Shown: one piece after another, positions 1 to 9,147 of the stretch
Position numbering within the stretch: position 1 is the first letter of the stretch
Layout: every line of letters begins with the position of its first letter
Assembly (NCBI GenBank): GCA_937959125.1
Contig: CALGQU010000180.1
Span: forward strand, 1-38,481
Reading direction: 5' to 3'
Length of the DNA: 38,481 bases
Source: an uncultured Croceitalea sp.
GTDB lineage: Bacteria; Bacteroidota; Bacteroidia; Flavobacteriales; Flavobacteriaceae
The notes under the pieces: generated by a model
The model's input: only the letters and a program-made list of their open reading frames with translations
Told to the model about the DNA's origin: nothing
Databases searched by the model: none
Position numbers and translations under genes: made by a program

Positions 1-276
1 ACACCTGCAGTCGGTGCCTCTGGGGCAGTTTATGGGGTGCTGGTGGCTTTTGCATTTACCTATCCGGAAGCCGAGTTGATGCTCATTTTCTTACCGGTAC
101 CCATTACGGCGAAGTATTTTGTTCCTTTGATTATTGCCGGGGACCTCTTTTTTGGTTTTACCAATACCAATACGGGAATTGCACATTTCGCCCATATTGG
201 TGGTGCATTGATCGGTTTTATTATGATGTGGTATTGGAAAAAAAATCAGTTTAACAAAAATAGATGGGATAGCTAA
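1..276 (+). CDS. Rhomboid family intramembrane serine protease (5' truncated by window edge)
   Basis: Frame 1 is open from base 1 (TPAVGASGAVYGVLVAF...). It has the GASG catalytic-Ser motif and a C-terminal AHIGGALIGF His motif. Confidence 0.88.
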   Translation, partial: TPAVGASGAVYGVLVAFAFTYPEAELMLIFLPVPITAKYFVPLIIAGDLFFGFTNTNTGIAHFAHIGGALIGFIMMWYWKKNQFNKNRWDS

Positions 277-1151
277 TGGCAACAGGTGGACTTAAATATC
301 AATATGCAAGATTGAACATTGCGGAAAAGCTCATTGCCATTAATGTGCTGGTCTTTATTTTGTCCAAGTTGATTCCAGTACTCTTTGGGGCATCGGAAAT
401 TGCGTTGTTCAGTTGGTTTGAATTGCCCAGTGATGGCTTAAGATTTTTGGGAAAACCTTGGACCATTTTTACCTATTCGTTCTTTCATGTGGGCCTTGGA
501 CATATTTTTTGGAATATGTTGTTGCTCTACTTTTTTGGTCGCACCTTTCTCAATCTGTTTGGCCCACAACGTTTTATTGCGGTCTATTTTTTAGGAGTGA
601 TCGCCGGAGGTTTACTCTATATGTTGGGGTATAACGTTTTTCCAACCTTATTGGATACCAGTGCAGTGCTTATAGGAGCATCCGCTGGGGTAACCGCTAT
701 ACTGATATTTGTATGTTCTTACATTCCAAATCAAGAAGTGCGTATCATCTTTTTTAACGTAAAGCTTTGGCAACTGGGTGTTTTTGTCATTCTAAAAGAC
801 GTACTTACCCTATCCATGGGGCAGAACGTGGGCGGAATGCTGGCACACCTAGGTGGCGCCCTTTTGGGCTATGTTTATGCTAGGCAATTACTTAATGGCA
901 AAGATATTGGCGAAGGATTCTCTACCATGCTGACCAGCTTAGGAAATTTTTTTAAACCGGGTTCTAAAGCCCCCCTAAAGACGGTACATAGAAGAGATAC
1001 GGTGAAGCGAACTTCAAAAAACGTAAACTATGATAAAGAGGTCCACCAGCGTAAAATAGACGCTATTTTAGATAAAATCAGCACTTCTGGTTATGAAAGC
1101 CTCTCCAAGGCCGAAAAGGATTTTTTATTTAAAGCAGGTAAAGAAGACTAA
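276..1151 (+). CDS. Rhomboid family intramembrane serine protease (second tandem copy, with soluble C-terminal extension)
   Basis: Start overlaps the upstream stop (TAATG). Motifs FFHVGLGHIFWNM, GASAGV and AHLGGALLGY; multiple TM segments. Confidence 0.88.
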   Translation: MATGGLKYQYARLNIAEKLIAINVLVFILSKLIPVLFGASEIALFSWFELPSDGLRFLGKPWTIFTYSFFHVGLGHIFWNMLLLYFFGRTFLNLFGPQRFIAVYFLGVIAGGLLYMLGYNVFPTLLDTSAVLIGASAGVTAILIFVCSYIPNQEVRIIFFNVKLWQLGVFVILKDVLTLSMGQNVGGMLAHLGGALLGYVYARQLLNGKDIGEGFSTMLTSLGNFFKPGSKAPLKTVHRRDTVKRTSKNVNYDKEVHQRKIDAILDKISTSGYESLSKAEKDFLFKAGKED

Positions 1152-1154
1152 GCA

Positions 1155-2198
1155 TTGAGAAAAACAGGACTTCTCCATAAATCCATGTTGTTCCTCAATA
1201 TCCTAGTTGGATTGGCCTTATTGCTATGCCTTTTTGTGCGCTGGATGCCGGCCGAGTATTTTCCCTTTTTTGCAATTTTTAGTCTGGTCACGCCTTTTTT
1301 CTTAGTGCTTACACTACTTTTTCTGGTGTATTGGCTGTTTTTAAAGCATAAGAACATACTTGTTTCCGCGGTTCCATTGGTCGCCAGTATTTTCATTATG
1401 CAGCCTTTTTATAAGTGGGGTAGTCAGCCCATGAAGATTGCCGATACGGATATTACGATCATGTCCTACAACACTCGAAATTTTAATAAGAATGAACAGC
1501 TGAAGCTTAGGAAGGTCGATAGCCTGATTCTTGACTTTGTAACGGAACAAAATCCGGACATTGTTTGTTTTCAAGAATTTCACCATAAGATGAAACGCAG
1601 TAATGCCCTTGCCCAATACCCCTATAAATTTGTGGATTTTATTTTTGGCGAGCATAAAGGAAAGGTGATACAAGCCGTATATTCCAAATACCCAATTTTG
1701 GACGTTGAACAGATAGATTTTCCAAAGAGTGCAAACAGTGCTATTTACGCGGATATTCTTATTGATAAGGATACCATTAGACTGTATAACCTTCACCTAC
1801 AATCCTTCAGTATCGTGCCGGAAGTAAATAGTATTGAAAAACAAAAATACAACAAGGTCATCGCTAAAATGAAAAAGGTGATGCGATTGCAAAAGGAACA
1901 AGCCATCATCATACGGGAGCATATGGCCAAAAGTCCGTATAAAACCCTTGTTGTTGGGGATTTTAACGCTACCCAATTTTCCAATGCTTACCATACGTTG
2001 GCCAAAGATTTCTCGGATTCTTATTTTGAAGCGGGTAAAGGTTTTGGCAGGACCTACAATTTAAAGGGCTACCCTATGCGAATCGATTACATTTTAGCGG
2101 ACAAGCATTTTGAGTTTACCTCGCATACCAATTATGACAACAGGTATTCCGATCACTATCCCATAATGGCTAGCTGTAAGCTAGTATCCGATGAATAG
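1155..2198 (+). CDS. Membrane-anchored endonuclease/exonuclease/phosphatase (EEP) family protein
   Basis: N-terminal hydrophobic helices, then MSYNTRNFN...DIVCFQEF...VVGDFNAT...RIDYIL...SDHYPI, the EEP fold motifs. Start is TTG. Confidence 0.88.
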   Translation: MRKTGLLHKSMLFLNILVGLALLLCLFVRWMPAEYFPFFAIFSLVTPFFLVLTLLFLVYWLFLKHKNILVSAVPLVASIFIMQPFYKWGSQPMKIADTDITIMSYNTRNFNKNEQLKLRKVDSLILDFVTEQNPDIVCFQEFHHKMKRSNALAQYPYKFVDFIFGEHKGKVIQAVYSKYPILDVEQIDFPKSANSAIYADILIDKDTIRLYNLHLQSFSIVPEVNSIEKQKYNKVIAKMKKVMRLQKEQAIIIREHMAKSPYKTLVVGDFNATQFSNAYHTLAKDFSDSYFEAGKGFGRTYNLKGYPMRIDYILADKHFEFTSHTNYDNRYSDHYPIMASCKLVSDE

Positions 2199-2495
2199 GC
2201 AATCAAGGTAATCCGCCAAAATATGCAACACCAAAGCGCATCCAAAAATTCTTGTTTTTTTAGGAATCAATAAAAGGGCATAACCTACAATGGCCATATA
2301 ACTATGCAGCGGATGAAACCCAATACTACATCGGTTGGCATCATATACAGGATTGGCAAGCAGATGGTCCAAATCGATTGCGATTGCGGACCAAAAGACC
2401 AAAAGCACAAAAAACCTTCTTTCCTTAAAGAAGAAATAAGCAAGGAATAGGGGAACTATAAAATGTATTCCATAGTGTAGAATAAACCTAAACAT
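2181..2495 (-). CDS. Small membrane protein (DUF6122-like)
   Basis: 104 aa with several hydrophobic helices and DLDHLLANPVYD...CSIGFHPLHS; overlaps the ends of neighbouring genes in flavobacterial synteny. Confidence 0.65.
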   Translation of the reverse strand: MFRFILHYGIHFIVPLFLAYFFFKERRFFVLLVFWSAIAIDLDHLLANPVYDANRCSIGFHPLHSYMAIVGYALLLIPKKTRIFGCALVLHILADYLDCLFIGY

Positions 2496-3123
2496 GCCGT
2501 AACGGTAAATCCTGTGCCTGTAAGTACGTTAGGGCGTTGGTCCCTTCATTGAAAAGCAGGTCCAATCCGCTGGTGTTTTCCGTAAAGCCATTGCGGTCAT
2601 CAAACACCTGAAAATAAGGGCTGTTTTTATAAGGTACTTGTTTTTTAGCTTTAATGAGTACCCTGCCGTCCAATGCATTTTTAATGTCCTTGGTATAGGT
2701 TTCAGTCATGATCCCAGAAAAATCGGTATCCAAGGCTTCGGCCAAAAAGCTGATGGAGGCATGGTTAAAATCCATGAGATACCTAAAATTTTTGGCATAC
2801 AAAGGGGCCAATCCATCTTCATAAAATTCAAAAAAAGCGGAGGTTCGGTAGGCCGTCTGTAAGGTGCGCCAGTGCTGCTGTTGCCAGCGGTAGGTATTGT
2901 CTATCTTAACCTCTTTATAGGCTTGCCGCCCAGTTGCCCCACCTACATGTTTTATGGGTATGGTCAATACGTGCCTGCCTGTATCCGTACAAATATGACA
3001 GCGGTTTCTATAGGTTTGCTTCTGGTAATTATCATGGACCTCCCAAACCAACTCGTTCTTGATCATGGTAACCAAGGTGGTAATGTTTGGAAAATACGCA
3101 GGATGTAAGACTACCCGTTGCAT
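2488..3123 (-). CDS. WbqC-like family protein
   Basis: HPAYFPNI...NYQKQTYRNRCHI...LTIPIKHVGG...WQQQHWRTLQTAYRTSAFFEFYED, resembling the WbqC family. Confidence 0.78.
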   Translation of the reverse strand: MQRVVLHPAYFPNITTLVTMIKNELVWEVHDNYQKQTYRNRCHICTDTGRHVLTIPIKHVGGATGRQAYKEVKIDNTYRWQQQHWRTLQTAYRTSAFFEFYEDGLAPLYAKNFRYLMDFNHASISFLAEALDTDFSGIMTETYTKDIKNALDGRVLIKAKKQVPYKNSPYFQVFDDRNGFTENTSGLDLLFNEGTNALTYLQAQDLPLRHV

Positions 3124-3128
3124 GGGAC

Positions 3129-4838
3129 CTAAGCTTCTTGTTTTGATTTTCTTTTCTTTCTAAAGAAATCAAAAACAAAATATCCGGCCAACGCCAAAAG
3201 AAAATATTTAAAATAAGATACGGGTTCACCACTACCGTTGACCGTGGTGAACATGCGATCCCAACGTGGTTTTTCGTTAAAACGGATGCCGTCTTGGAAA
3301 TTATCAAAACTCAACCAGATAAAAACCGGCTTCCCAACAATATGGTCTTCTGCAACATAGCCCCAAGCGCGACTATCTTCAGAATGATCTCTATTGTCCC
3401 CCATCATCCAATAATAATCTTGCTGAAAGGTATATGAGGAAGCTTCTTTTCCATTGATAAGGACGTTGTTCGCAGTTACTTGTACTTCGTTATGCTCATA
3501 ATCCCTAATTATTTTTTTATATAGTGGAATGGTTCTCTTGTTTATTTTGACCGTTGTACCCGCTTTTGGGATATAAATAGGCCCAAAATTATCTACGTTC
3601 CATTTGTAGTAGGGACTCTGCGGGAAAGTATTGAACCCCGGTTCCCCTTTGGGTTGGATTTCCATGATTACGGAATCCACATTGGGTTTCTTTTTTAGCT
3701 CCGCAACCATGTCGGCGGTCATATTGGCCACACGTTGTCTTGGGGTCTCTTCTTTTAAGGAAAGTCGTAATGCCCGGATAACCTCTATCGGTATTCCCTG
3801 TTTATCGGTATACAGTTCAAATTGTCCTCCTGGGGTTTGGTTGGCCCCCCTCAAGTAGGGGAGAACGCTATTGTATTGGGTTTGGTTAAGGGCAGCGGAG
3901 ATAAACTTTCTTTGGTAGCTGTCGGCATCCACTTCTTCCAAGAGCCGTCTAGAGACGCCTTTATTGGAATAAACAATGTAGTTGGACATCGGTTTGGCCC
4001 GATCAGAAAGTTGGAGTCGTTTTCCATTGATATGTACAAATCCATCAATAATCTCCAAGGAATCGCCGGGAGTACCCACACATCGTTTAACGTAATTGGA
4101 TTTTTTGTCGATGGGTTTTTCTACCCCTTTGGATTTTACAAAAAACTGTTTTACGGTATCCGCAGGCCAGCTGAAAACTACAATGTCGTTTTTCTTTGGG
4201 GTTTGGAAACCCGGAAGCCTAAAATAAGGGAGTTGTGGTTTGTTAAGGTAGGAGCGTTTTTTAATGACGGGTATGGTATCGTGTACCATGGGTGCCGCAA
4301 TGGGCGTCATTGGGGCACGCGCCCCAAAATGGAATTTGCTCACGAACAAAAAATCCCCGATCCGCAATGTCCTTTCCAAAGAGCCTGTAGGAATTACGTA
4401 GGGCTGAATAAAATACGTATGCACAAATGTGGCCGCAACAATGGCAAAAACAATGGAACTTACCCATTCCCCAAGCCCTGTACGCGGTTTTAAACTTCGG
4501 TTTTCAATATAGGTAACGTCTTGGGTATAGTTGATATAATAGGTATAAAAACCAAGGGTCAAGAGTACCAACCAGGTGTCCAAAAGTGTATTTTTTCCAA
4601 AACTTCGTATGGTTTCTACCCAAATAACAGGGAACATCAATAAATTGATAATGGGTATGAACAACAATAAAACCCACCATTTAGGGCGATTGATAATCTG
4701 CATCAATACAATACCATTATAGATAGGTATAGCAGCTTCCCATGCTTTACGACCCGCTTTTACGTATAACTTCCAAGTGCCCAAAAAATGGATGACCTGT
4801 ACGATAAGAATAAACAAAATCCACTGTGTACCGTTCAT
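3129..4838 (-). CDS. lepB: Signal peptidase I
   Basis: 569 aa with N-terminal TM segments; IPTGSLERTLRIGDFLFVSKF (catalytic Ser box), NYVKRCVGTPGDSLEI (catalytic Lys box), YYWMMGDNRDHSEDSRAWGYV (GDNxxxSxDSR box). Confidence 0.95.
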   Translation of the reverse strand: MNGTQWILFILIVQVIHFLGTWKLYVKAGRKAWEAAIPIYNGIVLMQIINRPKWWVLLLFIPIINLLMFPVIWVETIRSFGKNTLLDTWLVLLTLGFYTYYINYTQDVTYIENRSLKPRTGLGEWVSSIVFAIVAATFVHTYFIQPYVIPTGSLERTLRIGDFLFVSKFHFGARAPMTPIAAPMVHDTIPVIKKRSYLNKPQLPYFRLPGFQTPKKNDIVVFSWPADTVKQFFVKSKGVEKPIDKKSNYVKRCVGTPGDSLEIIDGFVHINGKRLQLSDRAKPMSNYIVYSNKGVSRRLLEEVDADSYQRKFISAALNQTQYNSVLPYLRGANQTPGGQFELYTDKQGIPIEVIRALRLSLKEETPRQRVANMTADMVAELKKKPNVDSVIMEIQPKGEPGFNTFPQSPYYKWNVDNFGPIYIPKAGTTVKINKRTIPLYKKIIRDYEHNEVQVTANNVLINGKEASSYTFQQDYYWMMGDNRDHSEDSRAWGYVAEDHIVGKPVFIWLSFDNFQDGIRFNEKPRWDRMFTTVNGSGEPVSYFKYFLLALAGYFVFDFFRKKRKSKQEA

Positions 4839-4884
4839 AAAATTTTTGTTGTATGACTAACGTAGTCCGTATTAGTTACCAAAT

Positions 4885-5586
4885 TTAGTTTAGATTTAAC
4901 ACATCTTGCATGGTAAACACGCCTTTTTTATTCTGAATCCATTCTGCGGCAATTAGGGCCCCAAGCGCAAAACCTTCCCTATTATTGGCCGTGTGTTTGA
5001 TGTGGATGTTATCTACAGCACTTTCATAGGAAATACTATGGGTACCCGGAACGGTACCGATGCGTTTGGAAACAATAGGAATTTGTTGGTTTCCCGTTTG
5101 CTCCAGCGACCAATCCGTATAGCCCGTATTTTCAATGATGCCCTCAGCTAGGGTAATGGCCGTTCCACTAGGGGCATCCAATTTTTGGGTGTGATGGATT
5201 TCCTCCATGGAGACCCTGTATTCCTTAAGATGGGCCATCATTTTGGCCAACTGTTTGTTCAACTCAAAAAAGATATTGACCCCTAAGCTAAAATTGGAGG
5301 CATAAATGAATGCACCATTCTTTTTGTTGCATAGGACAACGGCTTCTTCATAGCGGTCCAACCATCCCGTAGTGCCGGAAATTACGGGGACCCCATGCTC
5401 AAAACACCCCGTTATATTGTTAAAAGCGGCATCTGGAGTACTAAAATCAATGGCAACATCAAATGTTGAATAATCTACTACGCCGGAATTGACGTCTATT
5501 TTGGCCACAATTTGATGTCCGCGGGCATTGCCTAATTCCTCTAGCATTTTTCCCATTTTCCCATATCCGAAGAGCGCAATATTCAT
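4885..5586 (-). CDS. dapB: 4-hydroxy-tetrahydrodipicolinate reductase
   Basis: MNIALFGYGKMGKMLEE Rossmann start; DFSTPDA, GTTGW, HHTQKLDAPSGTA signature. Confidence 0.95.
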   Translation of the reverse strand: MNIALFGYGKMGKMLEELGNARGHQIVAKIDVNSGVVDYSTFDVAIDFSTPDAAFNNITGCFEHGVPVISGTTGWLDRYEEAVVLCNKKNGAFIYASNFSLGVNIFFELNKQLAKMMAHLKEYRVSMEEIHHTQKLDAPSGTAITLAEGIIENTGYTDWSLEQTGNQQIPIVSKRIGTVPGTHSISYESAVDNIHIKHTANNREGFALGALIAAEWIQNKKGVFTMQDVLNLN

Positions 5587-5589
5587 AGG

Positions 5590-6249
5590 TTAAAATTTAT
5601 AGACCATGGCTAAGCCAAGATTGGGTCTGTTGGTAATGGGGTTAAAATCCAGGGTAGGTTTTATATCCATGGATAACTGCTCGTTGACGTTATACTGCTT
5701 TAGATGGGCGTCTACATTGGCATCAATAATATTTAAGGCATACAGTCCAATAGTGACCAAGAGGGCCAAATCCCGATCGCGTTGAAAACGTTCTTGGGCA
5801 TCCTGTAAGGCCGCGTTGCTTACTCTTGGGTTATTAACATCAATCACACCATCGTTTCGGGCAAAAAATTGATCATCGGTAAAACCGGCCCTCCTTCTTT
5901 TAAAGGCATCCCTAAAAATGTTGAAATTATTGTTGTTTTGAATAAAAGCAGCCCCCCCTATTCCTATAGCTGCCCAAACAATAGGGGCCTTCCAATACCG
6001 TTTGTTATAAATTTGTCCAAGTCCCGGTAAAACAGCAGAATAGAATGCCGCCTTGCTTGGCCCTAAGGGATTTATGGCTTTGCGTTCTACTGTCGCATTT
6101 TGGATTACAACCCCTTTTTTGCCCAAATCCGTTTTAAGGGAATCAATCCCTTTGTCCGTTTTTTGTTCAATAGTGCTTGTCTCTTGGGCAGATACTAGAG
6201 TAACGACAAGAAAACCAAAGAGTAAAAAAAGGAAGCTGCATTTATTCAC
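5590..6249 (-). CDS. DUF5683-like membrane/secreted protein
   Basis: Signal peptide; SKAAFYSAVLPGLGQIYNKRYWKAPIVWAAIGIG typical of the family; located between parB and dapB. Confidence 0.75.
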   Translation of the reverse strand: MNKCSFLFLLFGFLVVTLVSAQETSTIEQKTDKGIDSLKTDLGKKGVVIQNATVERKAINPLGPSKAAFYSAVLPGLGQIYNKRYWKAPIVWAAIGIGGAAFIQNNNNFNIFRDAFKRRRAGFTDDQFFARNDGVIDVNNPRVSNAALQDAQERFQRDRDLALLVTIGLYALNIIDANVDAHLKQYNVNEQLSMDIKPTLDFNPITNRPNLGLAMVYKF

Positions 6250-7150
6250 CCGTCAATATTTTTCTAAGACGATGGAATTCTTCTTTGGAATGAAAGGGAA
6301 TTACGATTTTTCCCTTCCCTGATGGCGAAGCGGAAATATCTACCTTGACCGCCAAATGGTCTTTAATGGCCCCAATGTTTTTGGAAACAAATCCAGGGAT
6401 TTCCTTTGAGACATCCTTATTGTTGGCCGTAGTTCCTTTTCCTCTTTCTTTTAAGGATTTTACCAAGTGTTCCGTTTGTCGTACGGAAAGTTTGTCACTC
6501 AAAATCCGTTCATATAAGGCCAATTGGTCTTTTTTCTTTTCCACGTTTACCAAAGCACGGCCATGCCCCATGGTTAGAAAGCCGTCCCGCATTCCTGTTT
6601 GGATAATAGGGTCCAACTTTAGGAGTCTAAGGTAATTGGTTATGGTAGAACGTTTTTTACCTACCCGATCACTCATTTTTTCTTGGGTAAGCTGTATTTC
6701 ATCTATTAATCGTTGGTAGGAGAGTGCTATTTCAATAGGATCAAGATCTTGTCGCTGGATATTCTCAACCAAAGCCATTTCCAAGGATTCTTGGTCATTG
6801 GCAATACGGATATAGGCAGGGATGGTTTCCAGCCCTACCAATTTAGAGGCCCTAAAACGACGTTCCCCAGAAACCAGCTGGTATTTGTTGAAATCTAATT
6901 TACGGACGGTAATAGGCTGAATAATACCCAATTCCCGTATGGAACTGGCCAATTCCTGTAAGGCCTCGTCATTAAAATTGGAGCGTGGTTGAAAGGGGTT
7001 TACCTCAATACTGTTCAAATCCAATTCTACAACATTGCCAATAACTTGGTCCGCATTTTTGTCGGCAACGGATTGAATGTCATTGTCCGGGTCTTTTAAA
7101 AGTGCGGACAGTCCTCTACCCAAAGCCTGTTTTTTGGTTGCCTTCGCCAT
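6242..7150 (-). CDS. parB: ParB/Spo0J chromosome partitioning protein
   Basis: KKQALGRGLSALL start; NPFQPRSNFNDEALQELASSI, GERRFRASKL, ALVENIQRQDLDPIE, HTH MSDRVGKKRSTITNYLRLLKL. Confidence 0.96.
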   Translation of the reverse strand: MAKATKKQALGRGLSALLKDPDNDIQSVADKNADQVIGNVVELDLNSIEVNPFQPRSNFNDEALQELASSIRELGIIQPITVRKLDFNKYQLVSGERRFRASKLVGLETIPAYIRIANDQESLEMALVENIQRQDLDPIEIALSYQRLIDEIQLTQEKMSDRVGKKRSTITNYLRLLKLDPIIQTGMRDGFLTMGHGRALVNVEKKKDQLALYERILSDKLSVRQTEHLVKSLKERGKGTTANNKDVSKEIPGFVSKNIGAIKDHLAVKVDISASPSGKGKIVIPFHSKEEFHRLRKILTGE

Positions 7151-7924
7151 CTAAACCTCTGCTTTGTTTTTAGTTAAAATCTCATTTGCCAAATTAAGGT
7201 AATTGGCGGCCCCTTTGCTACTGGCATCATATTTAATAATGCTTTCCCCATAACTGGGGGCTTCACTCAACTTTACGTTGCGTTGGATAATGGTGTCGAA
7301 CACCATATCGGAAAAGTGTTTTTTAACCTCTTCCACCACTTGATTGGACAATCGTAAACGGGAATCGTACATGGTCAGCAACATTCCCTCAATATCTAAG
7401 TCCGTATTATGGATTTTCTGCACGCTTTTTACCGTATTCAAAAGTTTGCCCAAACCTTCCAACGCAAAATATTCGCATTGTATGGGAATCATAACAGAAT
7501 CTGCAGCCGTTAAGGCATTTAAGGTCAATAAACCCAAGGAAGGGGCGCAATCAATCAAAATATAATCGTAAGCATCTTTTAGGCCTTGTACGGCCTGTTT
7601 CATCATATATTCCCTTTGGTCCTTATCTACCAACTCAATTTCTATGGCCACCAAGTCAATGTGCGAGGGAATTAAATCCACATTGGGGGAATCCGTTTTT
7701 ATAATGGTGTCCTCCGCAGAGGCCGTATGTTCCAATAACTGATAGGTGCCTATTTCAACACTCTCCACATCGATCCCCAGCCCAGATGTGGCATTCGCTT
7801 GGGGGTCCGCATCTATGAGTAGTACTTTCTTCTCAAGCACTCCCAAGGAAGCTGCTAAATTCACGGTGGTCGTGGTTTTTCCTACGCCACCTTTCTGATT
7901 TGCAATAGCAATGATTTTGCCCAT
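7151..7924 (-). CDS. parA: ParA/Soj chromosome partitioning ATPase
   Basis: GKIIAIANQKGGVGKTTTTVNLAASL deviant Walker A; LLIDADPQANATSGLGI; immediately upstream of parB. Confidence 0.97.
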   Translation of the reverse strand: MGKIIAIANQKGGVGKTTTTVNLAASLGVLEKKVLLIDADPQANATSGLGIDVESVEIGTYQLLEHTASAEDTIIKTDSPNVDLIPSHIDLVAIEIELVDKDQREYMMKQAVQGLKDAYDYILIDCAPSLGLLTLNALTAADSVMIPIQCEYFALEGLGKLLNTVKSVQKIHNTDLDIEGMLLTMYDSRLRLSNQVVEEVKKHFSDMVFDTIIQRNVKLSEAPSYGESIIKYDASSKGAANYLNLANEILTKNKAEV

Positions 7925-8109
7925 TTTACAAGTAAGTTGGAGGGTAAAAATACAATTATTTACAACGCTGTAAAATGTATTTTGTTAACAGGATGTGAAT
8001 ACGCGGAATATTCCTAGTTAAACTACGTTAAACGCCATAAAAGAATGCGAAAAGACCTTCAAAACTAGGTGCAAAGCCTGTTTCGTATCTGGAACATTGC
8101 AACGGTAGG

Positions 8110-8439
8110 TTATTCCTTATTTTTCTGGATACTATCGGCATCTTCAATTAAAAAGATCTCTTCATTGTCTTTTTTCATAAAGTATTCTTCCCTTGCAAAT
8201 TTTTCCAAGGCCTCGTCTTTGGAAAGTGCCTTAAGTTCTGCCCGGTCTTTTTGTATCTCACTTTCTAAAAACTCCTTTTGTTGTTCCAGTTTATCAATCT
8301 CTTTTTTAAGCTCCAAATGGATAAGAAGAGAATTGGTGTCAAAGAAAACCATCCAAATAACAAAAAGGGTCAGGACCAAAATATATGTGTTGGTAAGCAG
8401 GCTGAACCACTTTTTCTGTTTCCATGTTTTCCAGCCCAT
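8110..8439 (-). CDS. FtsB/DivIC-like septum formation initiator
   Basis: 109 aa with one N-terminal TM, a coiled coil (LKKEIDKLEQQKEFLESEI) and LEKFAREEYFMKKDNEEIFLIE; adjacent to udk. Confidence 0.85.
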   Translation of the reverse strand: MGWKTWKQKKWFSLLTNTYILVLTLFVIWMVFFDTNSLLIHLELKKEIDKLEQQKEFLESEIQKDRAELKALSKDEALEKFAREEYFMKKDNEEIFLIEDADSIQKNKE

Positions 8440-8440
8440 G

Positions 8441-9049
8441 TTATACCAATTTATTGTTGATAATCGTACGTACCAAGCCTACGGCAACGGTATTGTAATG
8501 GTTGTTGGGGATAATAAGGTCTGCAAATTCCTTGGAAGGTTCAATAAACTGGTTGTGCATGGGTTTTACCGCTGTTTGGTACCTGTTCAATACTTTTTCC
8601 AGGTCGTGACCACGCTCTTTTATATCCCGTTGCAACCTTCGGATAAGACGTTCGTCGGAATCTGCATGTACATAAATCTTGATGTCGAACAACTCCCGCA
8701 ACTCCGGATTACTGAGCACCAGAATCCCTTCTACAATGATTACCTTCTTAGGAACGGTCGTCAAGGTTTCTGCAAGACGGTTCTCTTCTACAAAGGAATA
8801 GACCGGAATTTCAATGGTCTTACCATTTTTTAGGGCTTTTAAATGGGAGATAAGTAAATCAAAATCAATGGAGTTGGGATGGTCGAAATTCACTTTACCT
8901 CGCTCTTCTTTGGTCATGTGCGATAAATCGTTATAATAGGAATCTTGGGAGATGACAACGACTTCATCTTTAGGAAGCTCCTCCACGATTTGATTGACCA
9001 CGGTAGTTTTACCACAACCCGTGCCCCCTGCGATTCCAATTACAAGCAT
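8441..9049 (-). CDS. udk: Uridine kinase
   Basis: IGIAGGTGCGKTTVVNQI P-loop; SQDSYYNDLSHMTKEERGKVNFDHPNSIDFDLL; EGILVLSNPELRELFDIKIYVHADSDERLIRRLQRDIKERG. Confidence 0.95.
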   Translation of the reverse strand: MLVIGIAGGTGCGKTTVVNQIVEELPKDEVVVISQDSYYNDLSHMTKEERGKVNFDHPNSIDFDLLISHLKALKNGKTIEIPVYSFVEENRLAETLTTVPKKVIIVEGILVLSNPELRELFDIKIYVHADSDERLIRRLQRDIKERGHDLEKVLNRYQTAVKPMHNQFIEPSKEFADLIIPNNHYNTVAVGLVRTIINNKLV

Positions 9050-9065
9050 GTTCCGTTCTTTGTTT

Positions 9066-9073
9066 CAAAAGTA
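9066..9073 (-). promoter_or_regulatory. Candidate -7 element for udk
   Basis: Minus-strand TACTTTTG, 16 nt upstream of the udk ATG; no good -33 element at ideal spacing. Confidence 0.35.
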
Positions 9074-9112
9074 AGAATTTGGAAAGCATTACCTAAATAC
9101 AACATCATATTG

Positions 9113-9143
9113 TTTTTTGGGACTTGGGAGATACCTACTTTTG
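9113..9143 (+). promoter_or_regulatory. Candidate Bacteroidota promoter for the MFS gene
   Basis: TTTG (9116-9119) or TTG (9110-9112) upstream of TACTTTTG (9136-9143); ATG at 9148. Confidence 0.45.
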
Positions 9144-9147
9144 TGCC

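Noticed and set aside
3822-4493. 223-aa plus-strand ORF opposite lepB
   Set aside because: Antisense to the signal peptidase I catalytic region; no recognisable domain.
3129-4838. LepB Ser box TGSLE and large size (569 aa) as an anomaly
   Set aside because: Long signal peptidase I with N-terminal TM segments and variant residues after the catalytic Ser is common in Bacteroidota; the Lys and GDNxxxSxDSR boxes are intact.
7925-8109. Possible parS site near parAB
   Set aside because: No TGTTNCACGTGNAACA-like 16-mer was found here; only shorter repeats, reported separately.
8069-8833. 254-aa plus-strand ORF opposite the FtsB-like gene and udk
   Set aside because: Antisense to two well-supported genes with clear family motifs; composition not protein-like.
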